Shown: piece after piece, positions 9,478 through 28,080 of the stretch
Position numbering within the stretch: the stretch's first letter is position 1
Layout: every line of letters begins with the position of its first letter
Origin: Oreohelix idahoensis
Taxonomy: Eukaryota > Mollusca > Gastropoda > Stylommatophora > Oreohelicidae
Direction of reading: 5' to 3'
Assembly: GCA_024509875.1 (NCBI GenBank)
Contig: JAMPIV010009915.1
Span: 62,001-126,000, forward strand
DNA: 64,000 nucleotides
Made by a program: the position numbers and the translations under genes
The notes under the pieces: model-generated
What the model saw: the letters and a program-made list of their open reading frames with translations, nothing else
The model's database searches: none
What the model was told of the DNA's origin: nothing

Positions 9478-11831
9478 TGTGATAAACGGGCGCAAAGGCC
9501 TTTTTGCTCCATCTTTTCCTACATTTTTCATATTGTATTTTCTCCGACATTTGCTCTTTCATCCCATATTTGCGACCCACATTTGCTATTTCATCGTTGT
9601 GATTACTCGAGATCAGTATCTAGAGAACCACATTTGTTCTTTCATCGGGGAAAATAAAAGTCCTTTGATTGAGTCAACATGCCTGACATTATCATTTGAA
9701 GCCCACATTGCATCGTGAAAAATCTGGTAAAAACACATCTGGTCATCCTAATCAAACATCTGGGCATGCTGTAATTTCTGTGACACCACATTGGACGCCC
9801 AGATTGGCCAGGGGAAAACGTCTCATGCTGTAATGGTGTTATCTTTGGTCGGCCGCGGTTCAGACAAGCGTTGGTTTACCACATGGGACGCCCACCTTGG
9901 CCAGGTGAACAATAAACAATCAGAGGTCAAACTACACCCACGTTTGGACTGACAGGGGACAAGAGCGATCCTGTGAATGAGTGACCAGAGGGGCCATTAA
10001 TGATTGGTTGGTATGGGCGGAGCTAGATGTCGGATCCAGAAACCCATATTGGACGGGCAGAAATATAATCTACTGCGTAGCTTGCAAGAGGAAGGAGTCC
10101 AGTTTTTTTACATTGTGAGGAAGAGATTAATCCCAAAAACGCCTAGCCTAATACACGTGTTTATTCAGAGTGGATATAATTCAGTTCTGTGATGAATTGT
10201 GTTCTTAAAGGATTTTGCGAAGGGAAAAGAAGGTTAGTAGATCTTATATTTATTAATACATTTTCTTATTTTTGTTTATTTTAACCTCACAGCTAAAATG
10301 TGCGGAAGATAAAGTTTCAAATAATTCTTGGCATAACTGATTAATAAAATCAGAAGATTTTCCTAGAAGATGATAGGATGATAGGAGGTAATTAATAGTT
10401 CATACGTCACCTTCATCATCATCACAGTCTCCCATGCGCACACACGCTCATGCACAAGATATTTAACATCATTAGAATTGAACTCAGAGAGAGAGAGAGA
10501 TGAATAATGAGCAGTAGTTTAAATGCAAGTCAACCAGTGATGTTAAATGTGAAAAACTTACGAAGACTTTTGTGTGTCTTCAGTTCATCAGAAGTCTGAA
10601 TCTACACGCAACGTGTCTGACGTCTAACCAGAAATAAGTTATCAAAACGGACATTTGGCTAGCAGAATTCGCCATAGGACATCTTTCATTCCTCAATTAA
10701 AAAGGAATATTGTCTCACCCACAAGTCAGAAGGTGGACGCAGCATTTTTCGTCACCATATACTGCTTGCTCACAAGTTCAATACAGAGTTATCACAAGTT
10801 CAATACAGAGTCATCATAAATTCAAATCACTCGAAAGATCATTATTATCTGAAGTCAAGCAAAAGAGCTCAAAAGAGGAATTGCATATTTATAGCAAGGC
10901 AACACCCTCTTAAGCGCACTCTATGAAGCAGACTATATATATATTTTATGAATCACGACTACATATGCAAGGTTATGAGTCTACATATCACTACCGATTC
11001 GTGAAGATATCCAGTCTGGCCAGTACCCTCGGGAGATTAGACAACAGACCTTTTGTTCATATGACAGCTATTAACTGTTGATCCACACTACAGAGATATA
11101 CTCAAACAGTGAAGGAATATACATAGATATCTCGTCAGCGTTCTCCGTACGACAACAGTATTCATCAGAACGTCCTCGGCTTAGAGATACCCCACTCGAC
11201 ATAACGTATAACAACTTGGGACATTTTATGCATACATGTGAATCTTCATATCTAGGAGAAGCATTTAGAGACACATGGACTGTGTAGAGTACTCACCATT
11301 TTGGTAACACGTATCATATCACATCATCATTTCACTTTACACCAGTTCATTCTTAATTAACTATTACTTAATTAACTGCAATTTTATTATCTCATCTGTG
11401 TGTTTTGTGTGAATCGTCTTTCACCATCATCACGATCTAACCATTACTAACCCTATATGTGTGTATATTTCATTAATAAACCCAACGATCGGTTGATCAT
11501 TATCAAGAGCTTGTTAATGTATCACTCGTGCTGTCGGTGTTACATATTCCCCTATAGGAACATTTCACTACGCAGATGAGGTTGGGGGCTTTTTCTTTAC
11601 GGGATCTAAGGGCAGAAGCTAAGGTCGTGGGGAAACAGAACTCTTTCCATAATTAATTAGAAAACACTGTCTAGTGGAAAGCATTCGCATTCCTGTCTTC
11701 TTGTCCCTATCTCGAATAGGTCTTTATTCTTTCTTAACGAGCCAATTTCTAGAGACCTTATATCTAATATCTCATAGACTATTCCTGGCAAAAACTACTG
11801 TTGTAGTTGCCCCAGTACTCACCACACGACA
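9478..11831 (+). repeat. 3' LTR of gypsy element 1
   Basis: 2354 bp, near-identical partner of 2105-4477. It starts TGTGATAAACG, ends ACGACA and is followed by GCAAT. Compared with the left LTR it lacks one 22-bp unit of a small tandem motif (around 10800) and has two extra bases in a GA run near 10490. Confidence 0.93.
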
Positions 11832-11984
11832 GCAATTAACAACATTCCTTGTACACACTAGCCTTGACTTCGCACCAAGAAAGTGAATGAAACAATCTCC
11901 TCTGTCACCTGGAAGCAAAAAGAGAAACTAAATTAAACGGTATGGTGGTTTAACCATTTACTTTGACACATAGACCTGACATCA

Positions 11985-12345
11985 AGAGCGATAGGGCACA
12001 GTTACCAAAACTCACTAACAACCAGATAAGCACAAGTGGAACATCAAGTGAGAAAAAGACGCTGGAGATGGAAAGAACTCACACTGTGAAAACCTGTTGA
12101 TAGCATTACCAGACAATCTCTGTTCTGGAATTCCCAACGTAAGAGACGTACAGGAAGACCAAAGATCACATAGAACAGAGAGCTGGAGAAGACATGAAGG
12201 GAATGAAGAAGACATGAAGGGAATGAAGAAGACATGAAGGGAATGAAGAAGACATGAAAAGAACTTGAGCTGATTGCACGGTACAGGAAGACTAGGCATC
12301 AGTTTGTTGTCGGTCTATGCTACTTTGGAAGTTGTAAGATGAAGA
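11985..12345 (+). pseudogene. RTE-like LINE ORF2 C-terminal fragment with internal 20-bp repeat
   Basis: One frame reads RKRRWRWKELTL, stop, [20 protein letters not shown], which is close to the minus-strand LINE at 61.6 kb ([26 protein letters not shown]). At 12187-12258 the sequence that should encode the stretch just before the terminal ARDRR motif is replaced by a 20-bp tandem repeat of about 3.5 copies. The final part (ELIAR-like, then the terminal region to about 12345) follows. Stops and indels make it non-functional. Confidence 0.65.
12187..12258. repeat. 20-bp minisatellite inside LINE C-terminus
   Basis: About 3.5 head-to-tail copies of AGAAGACATGAAGGGAATGA. It lies at nearly the same place in the LINE ORF as the 28-bp array at 28108-28756. 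Confidence 0.9.
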
Positions 12346-12539
12346 CAAAGAGTTATAACTGATTGTTTCACCTGAAAGAGAAAAAGACGTAGACAGCTAG
12401 AGAAAAACCTTGACAAAATGATGGAATTTGCAGCTGATTTAAGACGCCAGAGACCTCCGAAATGAAGGAAGTGATCCTCACTGCCTGTCAGAATGGCCGT
12501 TGGTAAATTTAGTCGAAGGACAATTCTGCGTGAAGGAAG

Positions 12540-12735
12540 ATCGGTCGATTACCATAGTGGTTAGAACGCAAAGTTACCGAGTTTCGGGTTCAAAATCTGG
12601 TAGCGTCACTCTCCATTTCACCCAGCTATAAATGAGTAAATGATTCAGCTCTTTAGTTAGGGAAGGCATAGGAAATGATAAATTTAATTGGTCACCCTAT
12701 GCCATAAAGCTGAACCTAATGCAGTAAAGTCTCTA
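12540..12735 (+). mobile_element. tRNA-derived SINE
   Basis: An A-box-like TAGTGGTTAGAACG at about 12559 and a B-box-like GGTTCAAAATC at about 12592 are spaced as in a pol III promoter. A body containing 'cacccagctataaatgagta' follows. No intact tRNA fold is possible from the flanks. The 3' end is approximate. Confidence 0.6.
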
Positions 12736-13299
12736 ACACGTCACGTCCCTATGACAGTTTCTACGTGGCACTACGTTTACCTTCACTATAAAAAGGGAAA
12801 TCTTTCACGTGTTTAAATAATGTCATTTCAATTTGTTTTGTTTCCTTTCTACTCTTTTTCATTATGGAGCATGAAGCCTCATTGTAGATGACCCGCTTGT
12901 TGGAAGCCTGCATCAAAATATTCACGTGCTGTTGTAGCGGTAGATTCTGTAGCAGTTTGTTTCGCATGATGAGATGGCCAGTCGCATGCACTACATCACA
13001 TTAGTTTCCTCCTACGAGCTGCTTTAGTGTAATATTTATGCTATTCTACCTTTGTCCACTCAGAATCACGTGTGAACTATCAGCGACAGTTTCAACTGTA
13101 CCTGGTATATTTTAATTTTTTGGCCATCCATTAATCATTCGGTTCCACTTCTGTGTAATAGATAACACTCTTGCATTCCGTCGATAAAGATCGGGGTTTA
13201 GTCCCCGCGAGAAACATAGCTGTCGTGCATATTTCCCAATATCTTTAAATGTAAAAATAACTGAAGTTTTTTTAACCTTTTTAAATTAATCCGTTAGTC
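12736..13299. other. Unassigned, no gene seen
   Basis: A 76-codon minus-strand frame is present but has no recognisable domain or splice context. Confidence 0.5.
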
Positions 13300-13545
13300 T
13301 ATATATATATGTCCGTCTGTCTGTCTTTTATCTATCTTTCTGGCCATCCAACTATTTATCTATCTAAACGGCCGTTCACCCGTACGTTTGTCTGCCTGTC
13401 TGTCTGTCTGCCAGCCTGTCTACCTACCTGTTCGCGTATTCATTTGTCTACATTTATACTGTATATTATGTTTGTAGCTATGTATGTCAACCATCTACCT
13501 TATATTTGTCTATCAGTCCATCGGTCTGCCTATCTAACTATTTAC
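13300..13545. repeat. Degenerate TCTG/CTAT simple repeat
   Basis: Imperfect runs of TCTG, CTAT and CTAC tetranucleotides. The long plus-strand frame here (13309-13704) is a by-product of the repeat. Confidence 0.85.
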
Positions 13546-15041
13546 CGTCTTAACAGCCTTCAACATCCCTATCTCCATCTTTTCTATGCTGTCTCGCTAC
13601 TTCAGTCTCTTGTACATGTCCTCCAAACTAATTCTAATCTTGTAATCGACCACTTCAATTATTCAGCCATTGTTATTTTCTTCACGACATCCTGTTTGCT
13701 GTGAGAGTACTCACCCGCGCGTGCGTGCTGTCGGGACACGTGGCTTCCTCATTTTCTCTTCCTCCTGGGATTAAGTGTCTTCCCTGATACCAGAAAGAAA
13801 ATTTAATTGGCCTACTCTCGGCGGCCAACTAAAATGTCTTTTCCTTTTACGAGCTTGACTTTATTCTCATGAAATGTTGACAATTTCTTGGCTAGACATA
13901 TCTCAATCTTCCTATTTTCCTCTCATCTTTCCACATTCAAATTAACCCCTTTCCCTTTTCTCGAAAACTCAGGAGCATAGATGTTTAGAAAACTGAAGAA
14001 ATTCTTGAAGAATGCCTCTTCAAACTCTGTCTTTGGTGGGTGTCTTGTAAATTTAAATTGTATTTTCCACGCTAAAGGGCAATTGTGTGTTTTTTGTTTT
14101 TTTTTAAATCACATAAAACCTGCCTATCTCAACATTCATCGTTTGAAACGATGTCCACAAAAACATAGTTCCTTTGTCACTTAATTCTTCTTCGCTTCCA
14201 TGATCACGTGTCGAAGTTCATTACAGAATCATTTGCAGAGATAAACAAAGAAGAGACGATGATTTTCTTTTCTCAAGGTTTACATGGAATGAGAAAGGTT
14301 TTAGTGTGTTCCTAGAGAAAAGGGATTCGCTGTGAAGTTATATAAAAACAGGTTTGGATTTGAAAAATGCCGGTTTTGATGAATGAGGAAATATTTGTTT
14401 GGACGATGTCAAAAGCATACGCATTGAAGCTCAAATACAGGAAACAAAAATGTGAAATAAGAGGTATGAGAAAATTTGTCAGCGAAGAAATGATTGGCTA
14501 AAATAAAGAAAGACGAGAACCCCATAATAACTGCTACTGTAGAAACTTAAGAGAACGGCAACGATGTAGATGTGAAACATAAATCAGAAGGCATGCACAC
14601 CAAGAAACAAAACATAGGAGAATTATTCTTTCTTTAGGAAGATAAAACTCAGTCTGATCTGATCTGGAAATTACAAATACAAACATAACATCTACGTGTC
14701 CTGAAATGTGCCGGAAATTTTCAATATAAGGGAGATATACTACTCGAGAGAATGAATAAAGAAGGAAAGATATTCCAGAGATCATTTCATTGTAGTTAAT
14801 TATGGCTCATAGTAAGGAGATATTCCTGAATAGACAAGCTACTGAGGTACTAATGGTAGGGCAACGGCTCCAGCTGAAATAGGCTGAGAGGAAACCTAAG
14901 GTCTTGTTTGGATCATACACCAACATTATAAAAACTAACGAATCACGAACGTCCAAGACATAATTTTGTCTAAACCGAAAACATACCGGACTCTACTGGT
15001 ATAAACACTAAATCAAATTATTCTAATTCCTGAATAATATT

Positions 15042-15043
<2 letters not shown>
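13546..15043. other. Unassigned, no gene seen
   Basis: No domain, repeat or RNA gene recognised. Frames at 13981-14184 and 14534-14785 lack any motif. Confidence 0.5.
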
Positions 15044-15104
<61 letters not shown>

Positions 15105-15119
15105 GCACACGCACACACT
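15044..15119. repeat. (AC)n-(GC)n microsatellite
   Basis: About 23 AC units pass directly into a GC run of about 8 units at 15091-15106, then back to AC. Alternating purine-pyrimidine DNA of this kind can adopt Z-form. Confidence 0.95.
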
Positions 15120-15344
15120 GATTAAGTGACCTATAAACCTTGTCTTGATAATCATATTTTTTAGTGATTCTGTTTAACTAAGATGTTTTGATGATTTAGA
15201 ATTAGATAGCATGTGTTTTAATAAAATGTATCTCCTACTGATTATCATTTGCATTCATAAAATGGAGACTAGATCACGAAATGTAATTCCATGAGCACGC
15301 CTTTTGATCAAACAGGTTGAGATCAGGACACAGTGCATTTACTA

Positions 15345-15449
15345 GAAATAGGTAGATTAGGTGCCCAGATGGAGCATGGTACAAGAGATGAGAAGAAAAC
15401 AATGACGATGGATAGAACATACATTGGGGAAACCAACTGATAGCATTAC
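15345..15449 (+). pseudogene. RTE-like LINE fragment, part 1 (split by solo LTR A)
   Basis: Encodes a degenerate VQEMRRKQ, stop, RWIEHTLGKPTDSIT, matching the LINE C-terminus of the 61.6-kb copy. The match breaks at 15449 and resumes at 17747-17790, where the next LINE bases are found. This shows that the intervening 2.3 kb is an insertion. Confidence 0.65.
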
Positions 15450-17746
15450 TGTCACAAGATGGATTTTGGGGCGACCTCTTTCCGATCTCTCTTTCACTAC
15501 GGCAGTAATCAGTTACATTTTTGTACTGATTTTATTGCGATTTTTTTCCGAGTCACACCCTTTTCTTTCTCTGTCCACTGGGACAGATATTTTGTATCTA
15601 CACTCTTTCACTCCTCTCAGAAAAAATCATCACGTCTGTTTGCTACCCGTCCCTTCCCTGAAGCGTTGCAAGGAGCGGCAGAGATGATATTAACAACAGG
15701 CTTGTTGGTGATTCTCGCGTACCCAACCGTGGCTGCTACCGATTAACACGGAAATCGCCAGCGTATTTGTCTAATTGCTGATAAGACCAGGGTACGCGAC
15801 AGATAAGAGATTACTTGTCTGGGTGACACATTTTGGACAGACAACGATGACCCAATCGCTCCTGTCTGATTTGTTATGACAAGATTACTTTCGATAAAGT
15901 AATAATTTGTTACATCTTGCACACGTTGTCGTATGAGTTTACCGATATGTTTGTGAGTTGGTACACAAGGGATCTGATATTTTAATGCCATATATGGGAG
16001 AGGTGACCTCTGAATTACTTTCAAAATTTTTCCATGTCAGGAACATTTTGAAATCTCCCCCCAACCAGCATGTTTCATATAAATGGAGCTTTTACTTAGA
16101 TTCATAACAAACAGTTGCGGAGAAGGACAGTGAATATAACCTGACACGTTTCAGTGTTAAGACACTGTGAAGATCGCTTGCCAAGACGACACAACCAGAC
16201 CTTGCCAGAGTGAAGCCAAGAATTCAGAATTCCATATTATCAGACTGGACAACTGTTACTGGAGTATTTATCAGGACTTACAAAACAGGCTAGGAAATCA
16301 CTATGATTATAAATAAGGAAATCCGGAATATCTGAGGAAAGTGAACACACGGAGTCAGAGGGAATTAAAGTTAGAATTAACGACCCCAAGTACACGTGTA
16401 AATAGGCATCGGCTAGTGCCTTAACTTCATTCATCTGAGCAAAATGTCAGTGAGCCAGGATAAGCGTAAGTTGTCATTTTACATTCTATATTTTCATTAC
16501 TAACATGTTAACTAATATTTATATATTACCATGTGAATATTAATATGTGAAAATTGCTAGTTGATGTCCCAGTCATTTGAGGCTGGCAACCACAGCGCAT
16601 AGAGTGATGATTTCATAAACCACCACTGTACGTGCTGGCGACTGCTTTATTGCTAGTTTCTTGAGGAAAACTAAACGCATCAGTAGTCCCAAGTTCCTTA
16701 TGGAGCAGGGAGGGGAAGATGAAAGAAATGATGTACATTTTAATTATAATACTTACAGTTTTAAACCAGTGTAAATGTCGATGTTAACATATTCACTTTA
16801 AAATTAATAGAAGTTTCAAACTTTTCAAATCAGTGTAAACATAAATGAAAACATATTAATTTATATTGTGAACACTTTTCAATCAGTGGAACTATAAAAG
16901 CTATTCAAATTAAATGTAAAGAAAGTTTTCTCTCGAGGGATTAAAGTTAATTCTCATCGAGGGTAAATTCTGAGTAAATGGGATGGCAGAGCGTTTCGTT
17001 TCTATTCTTTTACCATAGTTGTTGGCGGTGGTACCAGTTCAAGGGTACTATCTCTGGAACAAGAAAGGGACAGTGGCCTGAGCTTTAAGACGAGGGACTA
17101 ACTTTGTAGACTTTCCCTGATACTCCTATCCTTCAACTGAAAACAGTGATCAGTCCATCAAGAACCAACCCAGCGGGAGCAGAAACAACCACTGGCAGCT
17201 AAGTGCAATATATAAGCTGCCAAAGTGAATTTTTTTTCATAGAACCTACGATCAATCAGTGATGAACGCTCTCTTTTAAACTGTTCAATTATTTTCAAAC
17301 TGTTAAAACTTAAGTGATTATTAAATTTTGTTATTTGTAAATTAACAAATTTAACTTCGATTTAATCATTTTAAATGTTCTGAATGTTTGTCTCAGTCAA
17401 TTTACAAAATACACTCTAAACAGAGCTATACCAGAATAATAAGAATTCCACTGAGTAAATTAGAGGTGGGGGCTTGAACGAGCTAAGATTAATCATTGCT
17501 TAATTCTTCACAAAAGTATAGGCAGATCCTAGAATTAACGTGCTCAGCCAATGCAGCATTGTTTTCGCTTATCTGAATATCTTGTGAAACGCTATTGTGG
17601 TAGAAGCGTCATTACCCTTCTATTTACAAATCTGCCAAGAGTAGTCTTGTGCGAAGGTAGACACCTTTGAAGCCCATATTATATACTCTTGAGTTTAGGC
17701 CACTGTTGGACCACTACTGCAATGCAGGGGAGGCAATACCGTCACA
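15450..17746. mobile_element. Solo LTR A (2.3-kb LTR family)
   Basis: 2297 bp, beginning TGTCACAAG and ending CCGTCACA, flanked by the direct duplication ATTAC (15445-15449 and 17747-17751). Removing it restores a continuous LINE sequence. It contains no coding motif. A second, diverged copy (32862-57640) has its own duplication GTTAG and the same ends, which confirms the termini. TG...CA ends and 5-bp duplications are those of an LTR retrotransposon; no internal region is present, so I call it a solo LTR. The parent family is not identified. Confidence 0.78.
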
Positions 17747-17751
17747 ATTAC

Positions 17752-17790
17752 AATGCAGTTCTTGTCCTGGAGCCCCCAACATTTGAGAGC
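17752..17790 (+). pseudogene. RTE-like LINE fragment, part 2
   Basis: These bases (AATGCAGTTCTTGTCCTGGA and on) continue the LINE fragment interrupted at 15449, as judged against the 61.6-kb copy. The match stops near 17790, where another LINE in opposite orientation begins. Confidence 0.55.
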
Positions 17791-17917
17791 TAACAGTGAA
17801 TCCTGCATCCGCACCCTTGTTTTGGTGATGTATTTGTCTGATGTCCACGTGGCCAGGTCATCAGCATAGAGTGAATTGTGTACATTCCCATTGATGTTTT
17901 CAGCGATGTCATATATA
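17790..17917 (-). pseudogene. Jockey/CR1-like LINE RT fragment, 3' part
   Basis: The minus strand reads GNVHNSLYADDLATWTSDKY, containing the RT catalytic YADD box, then RMQDSLLALKCW. The upstream part of the same RT lies beyond the hAT element and TA repeat, at 20556-20835. The exact clade is not certain. Confidence 0.65.
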
Positions 17918-20555
<2,638 letters not shown>

Positions 20556-20835
20556 TATATATGAGAAAGAGTGTGGGGGAGTGGATCCTACCTTGCGAGA
20601 CATCTTGCTCACTTTTTGTCTCTTTTGCTAGTCTGTCCATGCACCTGTACTCTTGCTGTTCTGCTTGTTAAATAGTGACTGATCTAGTTATACATTTTCC
20701 CAGAGACTCTATATTTAAGCATTTTAACTCTGAGCCCATCTTTCCAGATTTTATCAAATGCTTTCTCCGTGTCTACACAAACTGTTAATGTATATTTTCC
20801 CTACTGGAAAGCATCTACGATTTCCTGTGCAAAAT
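20556..20835 (-). pseudogene. Jockey/CR1-like LINE RT fragment, 5' part
   Basis: The minus strand encodes VDTEKAFDKIWKDGL (RT motif with first catalytic Asp) and ISHYLTSRTARVQVHG, then a degenerate SPTLFLIY region leading to the TA repeat. It joins 17790-17917 once the repeat and hAT are removed. In-frame stops are present. Confidence 0.65.
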
Positions 20836-20837
20836 AG

Positions 20838-25744
<4,907 letters not shown>

Positions 25745-26605
25745 CATTCTAGTCATCGGTCCTTCAAAGATTGTCTAATGTTGTCCTCCCAGCGGACTCT
25801 GGGTCGTCCTGGGGGTCTGAATCCCTGGCTCTTTGTTTCCCATGCTTGTCGTGGTAGCCGATCTTCTCCCATTCTGCAGACATGGCCAAACGATCTTAGT
25901 TGGCACTGTTCTACTTGGGTCTGCAGAGGGTGGGATTTTAGGCCTTGACGTATCGTCTGGTTGCGGACCATGTCTCTTCTTGTTACTTCAACCACCTTCC
26001 TCAGATACCTCATTTCTGAGGTTTGGATCTGGCTTTTGTGGGTTGTAGTTATTGCCCATGACTCGCATCCATATGTCAAGACTGGGACATAGGTGGAGCG
26101 GTATACAGCCATCTTCGTTTTCTTACCAACCTCTCTCTTGCTGAGGAATCCTCGATTTATGGCCTGAAAAAGTCTCCCAGCTACTGCTTTTCGAGTGGCC
26201 AACTCTTCTTTGATGCCTCCCTTTCGGTCTATAATAGCTCCGAGATATTTAAAGTGGTCGACCTGCTCCAGGACCTGTTCTCCCAGCTTAATCTGATGTC
26301 TTCTTTCTTCTCGTGATATCACCATGGATTTTGTTTTAGAGCTGCTTATGACCATCCCTCTCTTCTCCAGCTCTTCCTTCCAGACTTGCAGGTTGGATTG
26401 GAGATGTGCCTCTGATTTAGCAATCAGGACAACATCCTCAGCAAATGCCAGCTCTGAAATATAGACCTGTCTCATCTTCCAGTACCCCACTGAATACTTT
26501 CTTGTTCTCTTCTTACATGCCTTGATAACATCGTCCATGAGGAGTATGAAAAGAGAAGGTGACAGGATATTACCTTGTCTTACACAATGGTGGTCCTGAA
26601 CTCAG
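25745..26605 (-). pseudogene. Non-LTR retrotransposon RT C-terminal fragment
   Basis: Reading from about 26605, the minus strand gives VRQGNILSPSLFILLMDDVIK. Then ELAFAEDVVLIAKS replaces the catalytic F/Y-ADD box with FAED. KYLGAIIDRKGG, YVPVLTYGCESWAI, LRKVVEVTRRD, RSFGHVCRM and GRPRVRWEDNIRQSL follow. This is the palm end, thumb and C-terminal tail of a LINE RT. The 261-codon frame is open, but the 5' two thirds are missing and the loss of one catalytic Asp would inactivate it. It belongs to a different family from the 61.6-kb and 55.7-kb LINEs. Confidence 0.82.
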
Positions 26606-26789
26606 AGTTATATTTTTTTTAACTGGCAATAGCGATCTGATATAACCGAAGGACTTCAGTCTAGGTTGAAAAAGCGTGCATCGTCACAAGACACACCCCT
26701 CAAGCGGGAAAAAAGTCGAATCTAAGTTGACTTATACATTACTAAGCGTCCATTAAAATATCAACTCGGCCTATAAATGATTGATGATA

Positions 26790-27185
26790 CAGTTGACATT
26801 TAAAAATCCGGCCATCGATAATCCGGTTCCTTCAGATTTCCGGCATGGATTTCGGAGCGCATTTTAAATTTACCGCATTGGCATGCCACTGTTTTCTGGA
26901 GCAGTTTATGTTTTGATGCAGCTGTTGGGTCTTGCTTGCACGTGTTAACAGGCATTCCTGCTCATTTTATCATTTATGTGCTGCTGTATAGCCCCATTAT
27001 GGATTCAGCAAATAAAAGAAGTGGTGTAAAACGTAAACATCATGCATTGTCGATCGCAGATAAAGTGTACAGGTAGTCATTTTCTGTTAAATATATACAG
27101 CATATATAACCATAAAAAATCCGGCATTTTCAAAAATCCGGCACTCCTCAGGTCCGGAGGTTGCCGGATTTTTGAATGTCTACTG
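26790..27185 (+). mobile_element. pogo/Tigger-type MITE
   Basis: 396 bp between TA dinucleotides (26788-26789 and 27186-27187). The ends are CAGTTGACATTTAAAAATCC at the left and the complement of CAGTAGACATTCAAAAATCC at the right, so imperfect inverted repeats exceed 20 bp. TA duplication plus CAGT ends are those of pogo/Tigger members of Tc1/mariner. The subterminal regions repeat ATCCGGCA/T words. The middle keeps the start of a transposase ORF, which points to origin by internal deletion of an autonomous element. Confidence 0.8.
26999..27076 (+). pseudogene. Truncated pogo/CENP-B-like transposase N-terminus
   Basis: The ATG at 26999 opens 25 codons (KRSGVKRKHHALSIADKVYR, then TAG at 27074). 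The basic KRK...LSIADKV stretch is the start of the pogo-type helix-turn-helix DNA-binding domain. The rest of the transposase is deleted. Confidence 0.6.
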
Positions 27186-27189
27186 TAGT

Positions 27190-28080
27190 TTCTTTTTAAT
27201 CCATGAATAAAAGTAAGGATTCCATGAATACTATCAATTTACAAGAAATCGTGTTTACTCAAACTCAAGCACCAGAACTATATATAGCGACAGGTCAAAC
27301 TGTCATGTTTACAGCTTTAGACATGATGTCATCCATGTCCTTGACACAGTCTTTCATAACTCTCGAACTTATTCCTCTCCAAATGCGTCTCTCGCTTACA
27401 ATGCTCTCACAACGTGCAAATTTGTGTCATCCGTTCTGAATTCTGAGCATCGATTTATCATCATTCAAAACAGTCTTATCCAAACTACAATAACATGTGT
27501 ATAGTCAGAAAAGCGACGTTTTCCTGTGGTTATTTTCTTCTACGTCTTCTTCTTTTCTTCTTCTACCCCTTCTTCTTCTTCTCCCTCTTCTTCTTTTCTT
27601 CTTCTACTTCTGATTGCTTTTCTTTATTTTTAAATTAATGACGAAAAAAAAATGTGTCAACCTCTGATTGGTTATACTTAAGATATTTAATGTCTACAAT
27701 GTTATATATATGTTCAGGTTGCTTATGGCACTGCTCCACGTAGTCAATTATTGAAAAAGGGATAATGAACATTTCAAGTGTGTGTCTGTATGTGTGTGTA
27801 TGTTTTTCTTTGTTCTAAAATGGTAGATTTTTCATACACTTTTTGTGGATTAATATTTAATTTACTCCTACTTTTGTATTACAAATACGTGTTACTAGAT
27901 CTTTATTAGACGTTAAATTCTTACTTTACTTTTTATTAACTCCTCTATTTTACTTTTCATTGTTATTAAATACTGTTAAACTATATTATACAGTTCTCTA
28001 ACTATGTCTACTCTCAATATCTGTTCTGTAGTTATCTTCTGTTCAATAAATCAATCAGTTAATACCTTTTAGCCGGTCAA
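27190..28080. other. Unassigned, with (CTT)n run
   Basis: A CTT/TTC-rich imperfect microsatellite lies at 27536-27606. Otherwise nothing is recognised. Confidence 0.6.

Larger units (their letters stand above)
2105..11831 (+). mobile_element. Ty3/gypsy retrotransposon 1 (integrase-before-RT type), full length
   Basis: Two nearly identical direct repeats (2105-4477 and 9478-11831) begin TG and end CA. They enclose a primer-binding site, gag-protease-integrase, RT-RNase H and a polypurine tract. Flanks CCAAT and GCAAT fit a 5-bp duplication with one mismatch. The internal order is gag, PR, INT, RT, RH, with the integrase upstream of RT. This is normal for Ty1/copia but the RT and gag are gypsy-like. 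It is the arrangement known for the Gmr1-like group. The coding region is broken by one in-frame stop and one frameshift, so this copy is not autonomous as written, despite its youth. Confidence 0.9.
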
